This document shows positions 22,801 through 37,626 of a stretch of 64,000 bases of DNA, piece by piece; within the stretch, counting starts at the first letter, position 1; each line of letters starts with the position of its first letter. The stretch is taken from positions 3,737,486-3,801,485 of the forward strand of contig CM038721.1 in assembly GCA_021613375.1 (NCBI GenBank). The letters run 5' to 3'. Source of the DNA: Megaleporinus macrocephalus. Its lineage: Eukaryota; Chordata; Actinopteri; Characiformes; Anostomidae. The notes under the pieces were generated by a model that saw nothing but the letters and a program-made list of their open reading frames with translations, did no database searches and was not told the origin of the DNA. A program made the position numbers and the translations under genes.

Positions 22801-25800
22801 AACTGCAGACTCCTACTACACTACATACGTAAATAATAAAATATAATAAATAAAATAAATTAATTAATGAATAAATAAAAGTCCAGTAGTGTAGTGTGTA
22901 ATGTTCCAGAGGGCGCTGTTTGGGACACAGCCTTACTGTCTAACATTAATGTTAGTCTTGTCTAGTCAGGAAACCTTTACAGATTTTTACCATTTATGTT
23001 ATGCTTCAAAGAAAATAATATAATTTAGTTATATATGTATATAATCCAGACACTGCATGTATAGTTTAAACGTTTTTTCACAGCAGTAGTATGTAATGTG
23101 GAGTATCTAGTTTGGTTTATAAAGTGATCTTTAATTTGATTTATCTAATAATAAACAGATGTACAGATAATGTTGTTTTTTATTTATTTATTTTTTAATT
23201 TACTGTAATTCCAAAAATGTTGTTCTACGTCTCTATACATACAGTCATTTACTACCTTACCTGCAGTGGAATCAGCTTATAGGTAATATTTTAGGCGATA
23301 GGGTGAACTTTGATTCATATTATCTAATGTGTCCCCCCCAATGTCAAATCCGCTGCTAGACCCTTGGTTACAGCTATATAAATATATACAACCTGTGTGC
23401 TATATAAAAGATATTTTTTTATTGTTGGGCGTCCTGCCGCGCAAACATCATTCAGAGCAGTTTGAATTGATAAGCACACACTATTGACTGGTTTTATCAA
23501 TAGTAACAGCACAGTCTGACTGATGTGTGATATATATTCCTATTTGTGTATTTGTTGATAAGAAAAGCTGAGACAAACTCAATAAAACGCTACTAAAGGT
23601 AACCATTAAAGATTTAATCGCCTCAGTGCTCAGCGCCGTGATTGACAAGTCAGTTCCCAGCAAAGAAAATCTAGATCAATAAACGGGTTTATCCTTTTGT
23701 ATTTTTTCTATTCATACCCAGGAGGTTGTTTGTCTGATCTGCTCCCGGCTGTTTCACAGGTTGTTTGATAACTCCAACGAGGGCTTCAGGAACTGGGAGT
23801 TCATGACGGTGCACTGCTGGGGCGAGAGGGCGGAAGGCACGTGGACCCTGGAGATATCCGACTCCCCCTCGCAGCTCCGCAACCCTGAGGTCCTTGGTAA
23901 GAACTACAGGGTTTAAAGCTGTATTGGGGGAAAACGCTGAGAGACTGTTGAGAGGGCCGTGTGTCTGCACCTCTCCGAATGTCTTCATTTCCACTCTTTT
24001 AAGCGGCGTCATGGGACAAGCTTTTTTCCTGCGTAGCTCCAAAGCCATTGTGGGTAATTTAGCTTTTTTGATCACAGCTTTGCCTCAAGCAAAAGCTTCC
24101 CCTACTCGGCTGTGGCTCCCGTGTAGCTTTTCCTGTTTTCCTGTAGTGTTTTTGACTTGGTGAAGCGTTTAAAACCGTAGCTTTTAAAACTGTCGGATCA
24201 CAAAGTCTGTCGCCTTCGGCTCTTCGGGGCTATTAACAATACCTGCATTTGAAGCAGATATACGAAAACGCGCCATGCATTGAATAAAGAGATGGACAGA
24301 TCAGAGTTTTTGAGGCCGATTCCGATCGCCGACCCACCTTTCAACGTGATCGGCCGGTAGCCGATACCGATCGAGGGCGGGACTATATGCCACAGCAGGG
24401 CTACATGTAGTTATTAGTGCAAGAAAGTCACGAAACCTGGTCTAAACTGATTTATTACCATTTTTAATGAGCTCATATGAAACAGTATAATATTGTAACT
24501 AAATTAGAAGTTGGTCTATGTGGGCGTAAACTGCTTACAGCTCCGGAGGAGCCACATCTGAAAAGTATCTCTACTAGGAACAGCAGATCGTGGATCCAGG
24601 TGGAATATTAAGCAGCAGAATGAACGTCTTCTACAGCCGAGAAGAGCTGCTTATCTAGAACTATAAACTCAATCACTCTGACTGTGGTTCTTTAGCTCTC
24701 TGGCTGTTTCTGCTGCTGTTTTGTTTGTACCAGTCAGATCTGGTCTGTAGGTGTTCTGGGTTGTTTGTTTTGTGTTAGCTGTGTGTGTTCTAGCTCTGCT
24801 GTTACTGATACTCACTGTGTTCAGCTGTGTGGTGTCTCTGAAGTGCTGTATCAGATTAATAGAGTTAAATGTCTTTGTCTTGGTTGCCGTGAGAGACGCT
24901 GATGTTACTAATTTTACTGATGTTATAAACTGTCCTGGATGAGTCTGAGTCACATACACAGACAGACGACATGTTTTCTATCAGCACAAGCGGTGAACGC
25001 CGTAAACTGTTCTCGCGAGGCCGCTGCTTTAGTCAGTCTGTGGAAAATAAAAGGGTGTGTATTTCCACCTAGTGGTTCAGATAGGAATTGCAGGGAGCTG
25101 GCTGGAGGGCTCCTCTTCCTGGATGAAACGCTATCTGGAAAAACAGAAATTAGGCTCATTTGTTTAGCGTCAGCCGATCGCAGATAACATATTTTGATTA
25201 AAAATCGGCCGATACCGATACATTGCCGATCGATCCTTCCATCTCTAGTTGAATATGATGAATTAAGAGTCGACAGCGCCCTAAATACTGATTATCAAAT
25301 CATTCGTCACAAATTGGAAAGCATGAAGTAAACTTTTTCCAGTAAACCATTTTTAACTTTTTCATGTAATTCCTCAGTCTGGCTGGCCATCTGTGCTCAC
25401 AACTACACCAATACGTTTCTGCTTCATATAATAATGCTAATTACTTTCGCCAAAGGAGATTAGTGTTTTCTTATTCACCAGATTGTTCTCCAGTGTGTCT
25501 TAACACTCTTTCAGTCTCTTTATGTCCCTTAATTTCTCTTATTTCTGGCTTGAGCGCTTTTCCTTTCTTTACATGCTCTCTCTCTCTCTCCCTCTCTCTT
25601 TCTCTCTTCAGGTAAGCTGAAGGAGTGGACGCTGATTCTGCATGGGACAGGAGAGCATCCTTATCAATCTCAAGGCTCTCAGCACTCTCGCTCCAGGATG
25701 CTGGAAATCCCCAGCGTGAAGGGTCCAGAACCTTCCCCAGGGACCCTCCACCATGACGATGAGGAAGAAGAGGAGTACAGTGGTACAGTTAGTTCAGCAT

Positions 25801-28800
25801 ATACATACATCCGAGTGGTGTATGCCTGATAGCCTCCGTGACGGAGAGGATGCTGTAGTTACGAGTGTGGTTGTGAGCAAAGGTGTCAGAAGTATTCACA
25901 TTCATTACTCAGGTAGAAGTATAGATGCTAGGGTTTAAAAATACTTCTGTATTCAATTCAAGCTTTTTACTCCAGTAAAAGTGTAAAAGTACTGCTTTCA
26001 AAAATAATTAAAGTATAAAAATAAAAGTAATGTAAGGAAAAAAATAGCATTATGGACAAAAGCTTAGGCCGCACCACACGGGTCTTTAGTGCACTAGCCC
26101 ACCTCCCCAAAAACCCCATTCTTCTAAAAGCCATAATCACTATAATGTTATATTAAAATGTTGATGTTGATAAATTTGGGATGCGCTAGGCTTCCTGTTC
26201 CAGCTCATATACGCCCATTGAACATGAATGTAGTTTAGCACAATGTAAATATATTAAAGAAGCATATCTGTTACTACTGAACATTAACATGTGTTTCATG
26301 GAGCAGAAGATATGATGACTAGTCGTCTATAAGTTTGTAATGAAGTCAAACTTCAAAGACATGTTATCAATAATCTTTACTGAAATGTAAATGTACATGA
26401 ATGAAAACAAGCTGAAATGAAACAGGAGTAACGAGGCTATGTTTAAAATGTAAGGAGTAGAAAGTACTGATAATGGAGTGTAAATGTAAGGAGTAGAAAG
26501 TACTGATAACGGAGTGTAAATGTAAGGAGTAGAAAGTACTGATAATGGAGTGTAAATGTAAGGAGTAGAAAGTACTAATAATGGAGTGTGAATGTAAGGA
26601 GTATAAAGTACTGATAATGGAGAGTAAATGTAAGGAGTAGAAAGTACTGATAATGGAGTGTAAATGTAAGGAGTAGAAAGTACAGATAATGGGGTGTAAA
26701 TATAGGGAGTAGAAAGTACTGATAATGGAGTGTAAATGTAAGGAGTAGAAAGTACTGATAATGTAGTGTAAACGTAAGGAGTAGAAAGTACTGATAATGG
26801 AGTGTAAATGTAAGGAGTATAAAGTACTGATAATGGAGTGTAAATGTAGGGAGTAGAAAGTACTGATAATGGAGTGTAAATGTAAGTAGTATAAAGTACT
26901 GATAATGGAGTGTAAATGTAAGGAGTATAAAGTACTGATAATGGAGTGTAAATGTAAGGAGTATAAAGTATAGATAATGTAGTGTAAATGTAAGGAGTAG
27001 AAAGTACAGATATGGAGTGTAAATGTAGGGAGTAGAAAGTACTGATAATGGAGTGTAAATGTAAGGAGTAGAAAGTACTGATAATGGAGTGTAAATGTAA
27101 GGAGTAGAAAGTACAGATAATGGAGTGTAAATGTAAGGAGTAGAAAGTACAGATAATGGAGTGTAAATGTAAGGAGTAGAAAGTACTGATAATGGAGTGT
27201 AAATGTAAGGAGTAGAAAGTACAGATAATGGAGTGTAAATGTAAGGAGTAGAAATGACTGATAATAGAGTGTAAATGTAAGGAGTACAAAGTACTGATAC
27301 TATAATGTAAATGTAAGGAGTACAAAGTACTGATAGCGTAGTGTAAATGTAAGGAGAAGAAAGTACACATAATGGCGTGTAAATGTAAGGAGTAGAAAGT
27401 ACTGATAATGGAGTGTAAATGTAAGGAGTATAAAGTACTGATAATGGAGTGTAAATGTAAGGAGTATAAAGTATAGATAATGTAGTGTAAATGTAAGGAG
27501 TAGAAAGTACAGATATGGAGTGTAAATGTAGGGAGTAGAAAGTACTGATAATGGAGTGTAAATGTAAGGAGTAGAAAGTACAGATAATGGAGTGTAAATG
27601 TAAGGAGTAGAAAGTACAGATAATGGAGTGTAAATGTAAGGAGTAGAAAGTACTGATAATGGAGTGTAAATGTAGGGAGTAGAAAGTACTGATAATGGAG
27701 TGTAAATGTAAGGAGTAGAAAGTACTGATAATGGAGTGTAAATCTAAGGAGTACAAAGTACTGATACTGTAGTGTGTATCTAAGGAGAACAAAGTACTGA
27801 TACTGTAGTGTAAATGTATGGAGTAGAAAGTACTGATAATGGAGTGTAAATGTATGGAGTAGAAAGTACTGATAATGGAGTGTAAATGTAAGGAGTAGAA
27901 AGTACTGATAATGGAGTGTAAATGTAAGGAGTAGAAAGTACTGATAATGGAGTGTAAATGTAAGGAGTAGAAAGTACAGATAATGGAGTGTAAATGTAAG
28001 GAGTAGAAAGTACAGATATGGAGTGTAAATGTAGGGAGTAGAAAGTACTGATAATGGAGTGTAAATGTAAGGAGTAGAAAGTACTGATAATGGAGTGTAA
28101 ATGTAAGGAGTAGAAAGTACTGATAATGGGGTGTAAATGTAAGGAGTAGAAAGTACTGATAATGGAGTGTAAATGTAAGGAGTAGAAAGTACTGATAATG
28201 GTGTGTAAATGTAAGGAGTAGAAAGTACTGATAATGGGGTGTAAATGTAAGGAGTAGAAAGTACAGATAATGGAGTGTAATTGTAAGGAGTAGAAAGTAC
28301 TGATAATGGAGTGTAAATGTAGGGAGTAGAAAGTACTGATAATGGAGTGTAAATGTAAGGAGTAGAAAGTACAGATAATGTAGTGTAAATGTAAGGAGTA
28401 GAAAGTACTGATAATGGAGTGTAAATGTAGGGAGTAGAAAGTACTGATAATGTAGTGTAAATGTAGGGAGCAGAAAGTACTGATAATGGAGTGTAAATGT
28501 AGGGAGTAGAAAGTACAGATAATGGAGTGTAAATGTAAGGAGTAGAAAGTACTGATAATGGAGTGTAAATGTAGGGAGTAGAAAGTACTGATAATGGAGT
28601 GTAAATGTAGGGAGTAGAAAGTACTGATAATGGGCTGTTAATGTAAGGAGTAGAAAGTACTGATAATGGAGTGTAAATGTAGGGAGTAGAAAGTACTGAT
28701 AATGGAGTGTAAATGTAAAGAGTAGAAAGTACTGATAATGGAGTGTAAATGTAAAGAGTAGAAAGTACTGATAATGGAGTGTAAATGTAAGGAGTAGAAA

Positions 28801-31800
28801 GTACTGATAATGGAGTGTAAATGTAAGGAGTAGAAAGTACTGATAATGGGGTGTAAATGTAAGGAGTAGAAAGTACTGATAATGGAGTGTAAATTTAAGT
28901 AGTATAAAGTACTGATAATGGAGTGTAAATGTAAGGAGTATAAAGTACTGATAATGGAGTGTAAATGTAAGGAGTATAAAGTATAGATAATGTAGTGTAA
29001 ATGTAAGGAGTAGAAAGTACAGATATGGAGTGTAAATGTAGGGAGTAGAAAGTACTGATAATGGAGTGTAAATGTAAGGAGTAGAAAGTACTGATAATGG
29101 GGTGTAAATGTAAGGAGTAGAAAGTACTGATAATGGAGTGTAAATGTAAGGAGTAGAAAGTACAGATAATGGAGTGTAAATGTAAGGAGTAGAAAGTACA
29201 GATAATGGAGTGTAAATGTAAGGAGTAGAAAGTACTGATAATGGAGTGTAAATGTAGGGAGTAGAAAGTACTGATAATGGAGTGTAAATGTAAGGAGTAC
29301 AAAGTACTGATAATGGAGTGTAAATGTAAGGAGTACAAAGTACTGATACTGTAGTGTAAATGTAAGGAGTACAAAGTACTGATAATGGAGTGTAAATGTA
29401 AGGAGTAGAAAGTACTGATAATGGAGTGTAAATGTAGGGAGTAGAAAGTACTGATAATGGAGTGTAAATGTAAGGAGTAGAAAGTACTGATAATGGAGTG
29501 TAAATGTAAGGAGTATAAAGTACTGATAATGGAGTGTAAATGTAAGGAGTAGAAAGTACAGATAATGGAGTGTAAATGTAAGGAGTAGAAAGTACAGATA
29601 TGGAGTGTAAATGTAGGGAGTAGAAAGTACTGATAATGGAGTGTAAATGTAAGGAGTAGAAAGTACTGATAATGGAGTGTAAATGTAAGGAGTAGAAAGT
29701 ACTGATAATGGGGTGTAAATGTAAGGAGTAGAAAGTACTGATAATGGAGTGTAAATGTAAGGAGTAGAAAGTACTGATAATGGTGTGTAAATGTAAGGAG
29801 TAGAAAGTACTGATAATGGGGTGTAAATGTAAGGAGTAGAAAGTACTGATAATGGAGTGTAAATGTAGGGAGTAGAAAGTACTGATAATGGAGTGTAAAT
29901 GTAAGGAGTAGAAAGTACAGATAATGTAGTGTAAATGTAAGGAGTAGAAAGTACTGATAATGGAGTGTAAATGTAGGGAGTAGAAAGTACTGATAATGTA
30001 GTGTAAATGTAGGGAGCAGAAAGTACTGATAATGGAGTGTAAATGTAGGGAGTAGAAAGTACTGATAATGGAGTGTAAATGTAGGGAGTAGAAAGTACTG
30101 ATAATGGACTGTTAATGTAAGGAGTAGAAAGTACTGATAATGGAGTGTAAATGTAGGGAGTAGAAAGTACTGATAATGGAGTGTAAATGTAAGGAGTAGA
30201 AAGTACTGATAATGGAGTGTAAATGTAAGGAGTAGAAAGTACAGATAATGTAGTGTAAATGTAAGGAGTAGAAAGTACAGATATGGAGTGTAAATGTAGG
30301 GAGTAGAAAGTACTGATAATGGAGTGTAAATGTAAGGAGTAGAAAGTACAGATAATGTAGTGTAAATGTAAGGAGTAGAAAGTACAGATATGGAGTGTAA
30401 ATGTAGGGAGTAGAAAGTACTGATAATGGAGTGTAAATGTAAGGAGTAGAAAGTACTGATAATGGAGTGTAAATGTAGGGAGTAGAAAGTACTGATAATG
30501 GATTGTAAATGTAAGGAGTAGAAAGTACTGATAATGGAGTGTAAATGTAGGGAGTATAAAGTACTGATAATGGAGTGTAAATGTAAGGAGTAGAAAGTAC
30601 TGATAATGGAGTGTAAATGTAAGGAGTAGAAAGTACAGATATGGAGTAGGGAGTAGAAAGTACTGATAATGGAGTGTAAATGTAAGGAGTAGAAAGTACT
30701 GATAATGGAGTGTAAATGTAAGGAGTAGAAAGTATAGATAATGGAGTGTAAATGTAAGGAGGAGAATGTACTGATAATTTAGTGTAAATGTAGGGAGTAG
30801 AAAGTAGAGATAATGGAGTGTAAATGTAAGGAGTAGAAAGTACTGATAATGGAGTGTAAATGTAAGGAGTAGAAAGTACTGATAATGGAGTGTAAATGTA
30901 AGGAGTAGAAAGTACTGATAATGGAGTGTAAATGTAAGGAGTAGAAAGTACAGATAATGTAGTGTAAATGTAGGGAGTAGAAAGTACTGATAATGGAGTG
31001 TAAATGTAAGGAGTAGAAAGTACAGATAATGTAGTGTAAATGTAGGGAGTAGAAAGTACTGATAATGGAGTGTAAATGTAAGGAGTAGAAAGTACAGATA
31101 ATGTAGTGTAAATGTAAGGAGTAGAAAGTACAGATAATGTGGTGTAAATGTAAGGAGTAGAAAGTACAGATATGGAGTGTAAATGTAAGGAGTAGAAAGT
31201 ACTGATGATGGAGTGTAAATGTAGGGAGTAGAAAGTACTGATAATGGAGTGTAAATGTAGGGAGTAGAAAGTACTGATAATGGAGTGTAAATGTAAGGAG
31301 TAGAAAGTACTGATAATGGAGTGTAAATGTAAGGAGTAGAAAGTACAGATAATGTAGTGTAAATGTAAGGAGTAGAAAGTACAGATATGGAGTGTAAATG
31401 TAAGGAGTAGAAAGTACTGATAATGGAGTGTAAATGTAGGGAGTAGAAAGTACTGATAATGGATTGTAAATGTAAGGAGTAGAAAGTACTGATAATGGAG
31501 TGTAAATGTAAGGAGTAGAAAGTACTGATAATGGAGTGTAAATGTAGGGAGTAGAAAGTACAGATAATGTGGTGTAAATGTAAGGAGTAGAAAGTACAGA
31601 TATGGAGTGTAAATGTAAGGAGTAGAAAGTACTGATGATGGAGTGTAAATGTAGGGAGTAGAAAGTACTGATAATGGAGTGTAAATGTAGGGAGTAGAAA
31701 GTACTGATAATGGAGTGTAAATGTAAGGAGTAGAAAGTACTGATAATGGAGTGTAAATGTAAGGAGTAGAAAGTACAGATAATGTAGTGTAAATGTAAGG

Positions 31801-34800
31801 AGTAGAAAGTACAGATATGGAGTGTAAATGTAAGGAGTAGAAAGTACTGATAATGGAGTGTAAATGTAGGGAGTAGAAAGTACTGATAATGGATTGTAAA
31901 TGTAAGGAGTAGAAAGTACTGATAATGGAGTGTAAATGTAAGGAGTAGAAAGTACTGATAATGGAGTGTAAATGTAGGGAGTAGAAAGTACTGATAATGG
32001 ATTGTAAATGTAAGGAGTAGAAAGTACTGATAATGGAGTGTAAATGTAAGGAGTAGAAAGTACTGATAATGGAGTGTAAATGTAGGGAGTAGAAAGTACT
32101 GATAATGGATTGTAAATGTAAGGAGTAGAAAGTACTGATAATGGATTGTAAATGTAAGGAGTAAAAGTAAAAAGTCAGCTGAAAAATAATTACTCCAGTA
32201 AAGTATAAATAACCAATATTTCTACTTAAGTAACATTTGTACCTGGTATTCGTTACTTGGTACCTCTGGTTGTGAGTGATAAACATATTGTTGTCCTTTT
32301 GGCCCAAACAATTAATTATAAAACTGCCTCTGATCTCTGTTATTTACAGTGTTTGTAAAGGTTTTTGCTTTGAGTTGAGTAATTATTTTTTAATGGCTCG
32401 TTGTGGGTTTGGCGGAGATGGTGCTACAGTGTTTGAACATAATAGAGAGTGTGTGAAAAATAAAACAATGCAGCACAGCAATTACGCTACAACTGTAGTG
32501 CTGAGCTAGCTTGTTTATATGGCCTGTGTGTTTCAACAGCAGTTGGGTGGAACTCTGTTATTTGTTTCAGGGCCGTGCCACCAGGAGTGTGGTGACCAGG
32601 GCTGCGATGGGCCAGATGCTGCCCACTGCTTAAACTGCATACACTTCAGTCTGGGCAACCTGAAGACAGGGAGGTAAAATTTGACACAATAGTGTTTTTA
32701 TTCTTATTGGCAGTAATTATTTTAGTCACTGTGTTTTATAACTAACTGCAACAAACTAGGAAATGTTGCTCTGTCGTTTCCTGTAGTGCACCGAATAACA
32801 GATATCTCAGTGGCTAACACATAAAGCAGAACAATGATAACTGGGCATGTCTTTCTATCACAATGTGGTTTCTAATGTGTAGTAAACATAGAACCTTATT
32901 TCAAGACAGCCGTTACCCTTCACATCACCCTTAACTGCCTAGCTAACTAATTATTATATACTGAACAGCGAAACTGTATTGTGATTTATTAATTTATTAA
33001 CTGGAATACTTTTTCTTCTGGCACATTTCATTGACCACTTGTCAGTCTGTTGATCTCCTGCTGCTGCAATTACAGTAAAATTAAATTCATTAGTTGAATA
33101 ATTATTCATTATTTTGTATATTTGTGTTTTTTTATAGTTTGAATACAGTGTATATATAATTTATGAGTAATCCTTTTTTAAAGCCCTTAGCTAGTTTGAT
33201 ATTATCCAATTTGGCCCCCTTTGTAAAAAGTTTGGAGACCCCTGGTCTAGTAGCTTCCACTTGTCTGACAGTCATCATTTTTAACCAAGAAGTGAAGAGA
33301 AGTGAAGAATCTCTTCTCCCTCCACAGGACCTGTGTTAGCCACTGCCCACTGGGATACTTTGAAGACAGTGAGGCACGACGGTGCAGGCGCTGTCACAGA
33401 GGCTGCGAGACGTGTGTGGGCCGTGGGCCAACCGAGTGTCGCTCCTGCCGAAGAGGCCTCTACTTCTACACGGAGGAGAACTCTTGCGTGGAGGCCTGTC
33501 CCACTACCTACTTCCCTGATGAAGGTGAGTCTGAGCAGTATGAACGGGAACTCGCTACGAAAGAACTATTACGTTTTCTGGATTTTTACTGGATGTTTAA
33601 TGATTAAAATATAAATGGTAAACGGGACTTCTAACATCTCTGAAGACCTGGTAGATGTTCATCATCAGATACATCAGATACACAGTACTTTAAAAGCTTT
33701 GAAAGACAGCGGAAAATCAATCTTCACTCTGACTTTAAATCTTTCCACTGTGAGAAGACATCTCAGCGCGATGGGAAAGGATGTGTAGCAGTAAAGAAGT
33801 CTTTACTGAGAAAAGTGGATAAAAGTAAATAGTCTCCTGATATGAATGGAAGCTATAATAAAGATACTTTCGTATTAAAGTACTAAAATAAGTACTCTAA
33901 ATTAAGAGTGGACTCTAAATACATGTGCCTTACTGGTAAAACTGACATATCATTGCTCTTCAAGATAAACAAGTATCTCCAAAATAGAAACTCTACAGGA
34001 GAGGACAAAAACCGTTCATCAAGTAAGTTAATGTAAGTGAGTTTTATTCCAAGTTATTTTGGACTGGCAACCTGTCCATGGTGTACCCCACCCTCGCCTG
34101 CTGACGCTGGGATTGGCTCCAGCCCCCCAAATAATATATAAAAATGAAAATTGACAAAATTGAAGATGCATGTTTTTCTTTGGACAGCGACGATATATGT
34201 GTATGTGCATCATATATCGTTGCTGTCCAATGAAAAATGAGTATCTCCAAAATTGCAACTTTACAGTAGAGACCCAAAAACATACTTTACCTTCAATGTT
34301 AGTCAATGGAACCAGAATTATGTCCAAGCTATTTTGGAGCACTTATATTGGTCTGTTCATCACGAAACTTTTACACAATGTAAAAGGCCATTGGCTTGCT
34401 CACATGATGTAGAAAACTCAACTTCACACTTTTCTTTTAAGCATGTGATTTTTGCTGATACTTTGATTGATGATCATAATCTGAGCTCAATCTGAGGAAA
34501 CTTCACCTCAAAAATCTAATATCTGCTACAATAAAAATGCTAGTATGAGCATGTGACCAAGACCAGGCTAGCTGACTTTCACTTTCATCCTTAATAACAT
34601 TTTCGGGGCAAAATGGTCTAAATTTAATGCTAAAATGTAATTTAAAGGCTAAAAGCTTTAATATTTTACCTTGTTGCAGATACTGAAAATATATCAACAT
34701 GACTTAAAATTAAATTCGCTGCTTAGTTTACTTTAAAATAGACAATTTTAATTAAATTGACGGAAAAACTATCTATCTAAATATTGAACATTATTCATGG

Positions 34801-37532
34801 CAACAGCCTAGCAACCAGTTACACTCAGATATAGAGGTACAGTTATTGTAGTAAATATGATCAAAGTGGAACTCGCTCTCATACGACTCTATATAAACCT
34901 TCATAACTCAACTACGTTAGCTAACATCAGCTAAAGCAGGCTCAGTAACTGAGCTTACCTGGTTTACCTCCACGTACACTGAGGCTCTTGAACTCCTCTC
35001 GCTGGTTTACACGCCCATATTGTTGGAACAGCGCCAGACTTAAGATCCAGTCGTCGTGTAAGCCTGTGTCAGTGTGAACTAACTTAAAATTGGCAAAAAT
35101 GAAGATGTCTCTTTATGTTTTTCATTGGACAGCGACGATATGTATTAATAATGCTGTGACCCAGAGTATCATATAAAATAATCTCACCATTGCATTATTG
35201 TAGATGCTGCAGGCATTCTTAAATTTGGAGGTATATTTAAACTAGAGATGGAAGGATCGATCGTCATGTATCGGTATAGATCTCGAGAGCCGATCGATGG
35301 CAGTAAACAAACGAGCCTAATTTCTGTATTTACAGCTAGCGTTTCATCCAGGAAGAGGAGCCCTCAGTGAAACCCCCTTCAGCTCCCTGTAATTCCTATC
35401 TGAACCACAAATACATACCCTTTCATTTTCGTCAGACTGACTAAAGCAGCGGGCAAGCGAAACAGTTTAAGTGTTCACCGCATGTACGTAGAGAAACATC
35501 GTCAGTCTAGCAGTTTTACCGTATGTGACTCAGACTCATCCAGGACAGTTTATAACATCAGTAAAATTAGTAACATCAGCGTCTCTCACGGAAACCAAGA
35601 CAAAGACATTTAACACTACTAACCTGATACGGCGCGTACACCACACAGCTGAATACAGTGAGTATCAGTAAACAGCGGAGCTAGCACGCGCAGCCCAGAG
35701 AACCGTGCAGACCAGATCTGACCGGTACGAACAGAACAGCAGCAGAAACAGCCAGAGAGCTAAAGAACCACAGCCAGAGTGATTGAGTTTATAGTTCTAG
35801 ATAATCAGCTCTTCTCGGCTGTAGAAGACGTTCATTCTGCTGCTTAATATTCCACCTGGATCCACGCTCTGCTGTTCCTAGTAGAGATACTTTTCAGATG
35901 TGGATCTTCTGGAGCTTATCAAGCGGTTTACTCCCACATAGACCAGCTTCTAATTTAGTTACAATATTATACTGTTTCATATGAGCTCGTTAAAAATGAT
36001 AATAAACCAGTTTAGATCATGTTTCATGACTTGCTTGCGCTAATAACTACATGTAGCCCTGCTGTGACATATAGCCCCGTCCTCGATCGGTATCGGCCAT
36101 GGGCCGATCACGTGGAATCGGTCTCAAAAACGCTGATCGGCCCATCTCTAATTTAAACATTTTCTAAATTGCTCATTCTGTGCTACAGTGCAGATGTGAA
36201 CTTAAACCTAGCTTTGCCGTTGTGATGGCGTATCTTACGTCTGAGAAGGATACGGGAAAATAGTAGCGCTGAAAGTCCAGCACAATATGTGTAGTTCAGT
36301 TGAATAAGTTCCACGTATATATCTTTTCCAGCCTTACTGTTCCGTTACGCTCACAGCTCCTAGATGGTTCTGTGCTGCTGCCAGGCGTATTCAGGCCTTG
36401 TGTTGTTTATGGTAGATATATTTATTAACCAGTTCTTGAACAAACACTACCGTCTCGAACGCACACCATCTGTGTGAGACCGAGCTGAACTGAAGCGTCT
36501 CCGGAGACGAAAGAAAACTTTTTGCATACTTGCACAAGCACACATGCACACATCTGGAGCCTTTTAGATTATTCTGCTTCATTTTGCATACATTTGTTTG
36601 ATGTAGTTATGTTGTTGTTTTATTTTGAGTTGTTGACCGATGTTCAGTCTTGTTGTCACTACAAATCAGCATGCTGTCTAGACATCTTTACTTGTGGGCT
36701 CTGACGCAGAGAGGCAGCGAAAAGCCTGGCTTGCTTTATCATTGTTTGCTCATGTTGGCTGCAGCTGCTAGACACACACACACACACACACACATAGCCG
36801 CGCGTATCAGGCCCGCGAGTTCAGCGAGTGTTTAAATGGGTGAAGTTCCCACCTCTGGCGAGCTATGTCATTGCGTCCAGATTCCCAAGAGTTTGAGTCT
36901 ACAGTGTGAAATTTGAGATGATATGAAAACCTGGCTGATTTTTCACCCCTTACGCTCTCTCTGTCTGTCTCTCCTTCTCTCTCTCATCTCCTGTCTTTTT
37001 ATCTTTCTCGCTGTCCTTATCTCTGCCTCCAGTTCAGAGACATTGTGTGAAGTGTCACGAGAACTGCATGAAATGCCTGCGAGATTCTGACAGATGTACA
37101 GCCTGCAATGAAGGCTTCAGGTAAGACAAATCACTAACTAACAGAAGTCAGTGAAAGGCTTGCATGAGTATTTGTTTATTATGTTGTGTTCAGAAGTTTG
37201 GTTTGTTTTAAGACCCACAAATTGTAGCCTAAGCCAGGAAAGGGGACCAGTGACTCACAGTGGGCAGATAGTGGTAAAAACCAGTGAAAAAATAATTGAT
37301 TCAGCAATGCAAAATTAATTTCACCACGATACTGAGGCATTGCCATGTTGAAAATTTACCAGAAATGTTGAATTTGGGTTTTTTGGGCCTCTATGCTTTG
37401 TAGTGATGACTATGTGGGCCTAGAGGTGGACATGTATAATAACATTAGTCAGCAAAGGCATGTAAATTGATCAGTTATTGGTGATGTATGGAACATAAGT
37501 AAGTAAGTTGCTTCAGTTCCAGCTAAAAGATG

Positions 37533-37626
<94 letters not shown>

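Noticed and set aside
23689..24075. 128-codon minus-strand ORF overlapping exon 2
   Set aside because: Antisense shadow of the real pcsk6 exon.
26327..32307. Very long minus-strand ORFs (347, 405, 159 and 731 codons) with a 12-residue period
   Set aside because: They lie wholly in the 36-bp array. The period is a multiple of three and the unit lacks stops on that strand, so long frames appear automatically and in shifting frames; there is no independent start context or domain.
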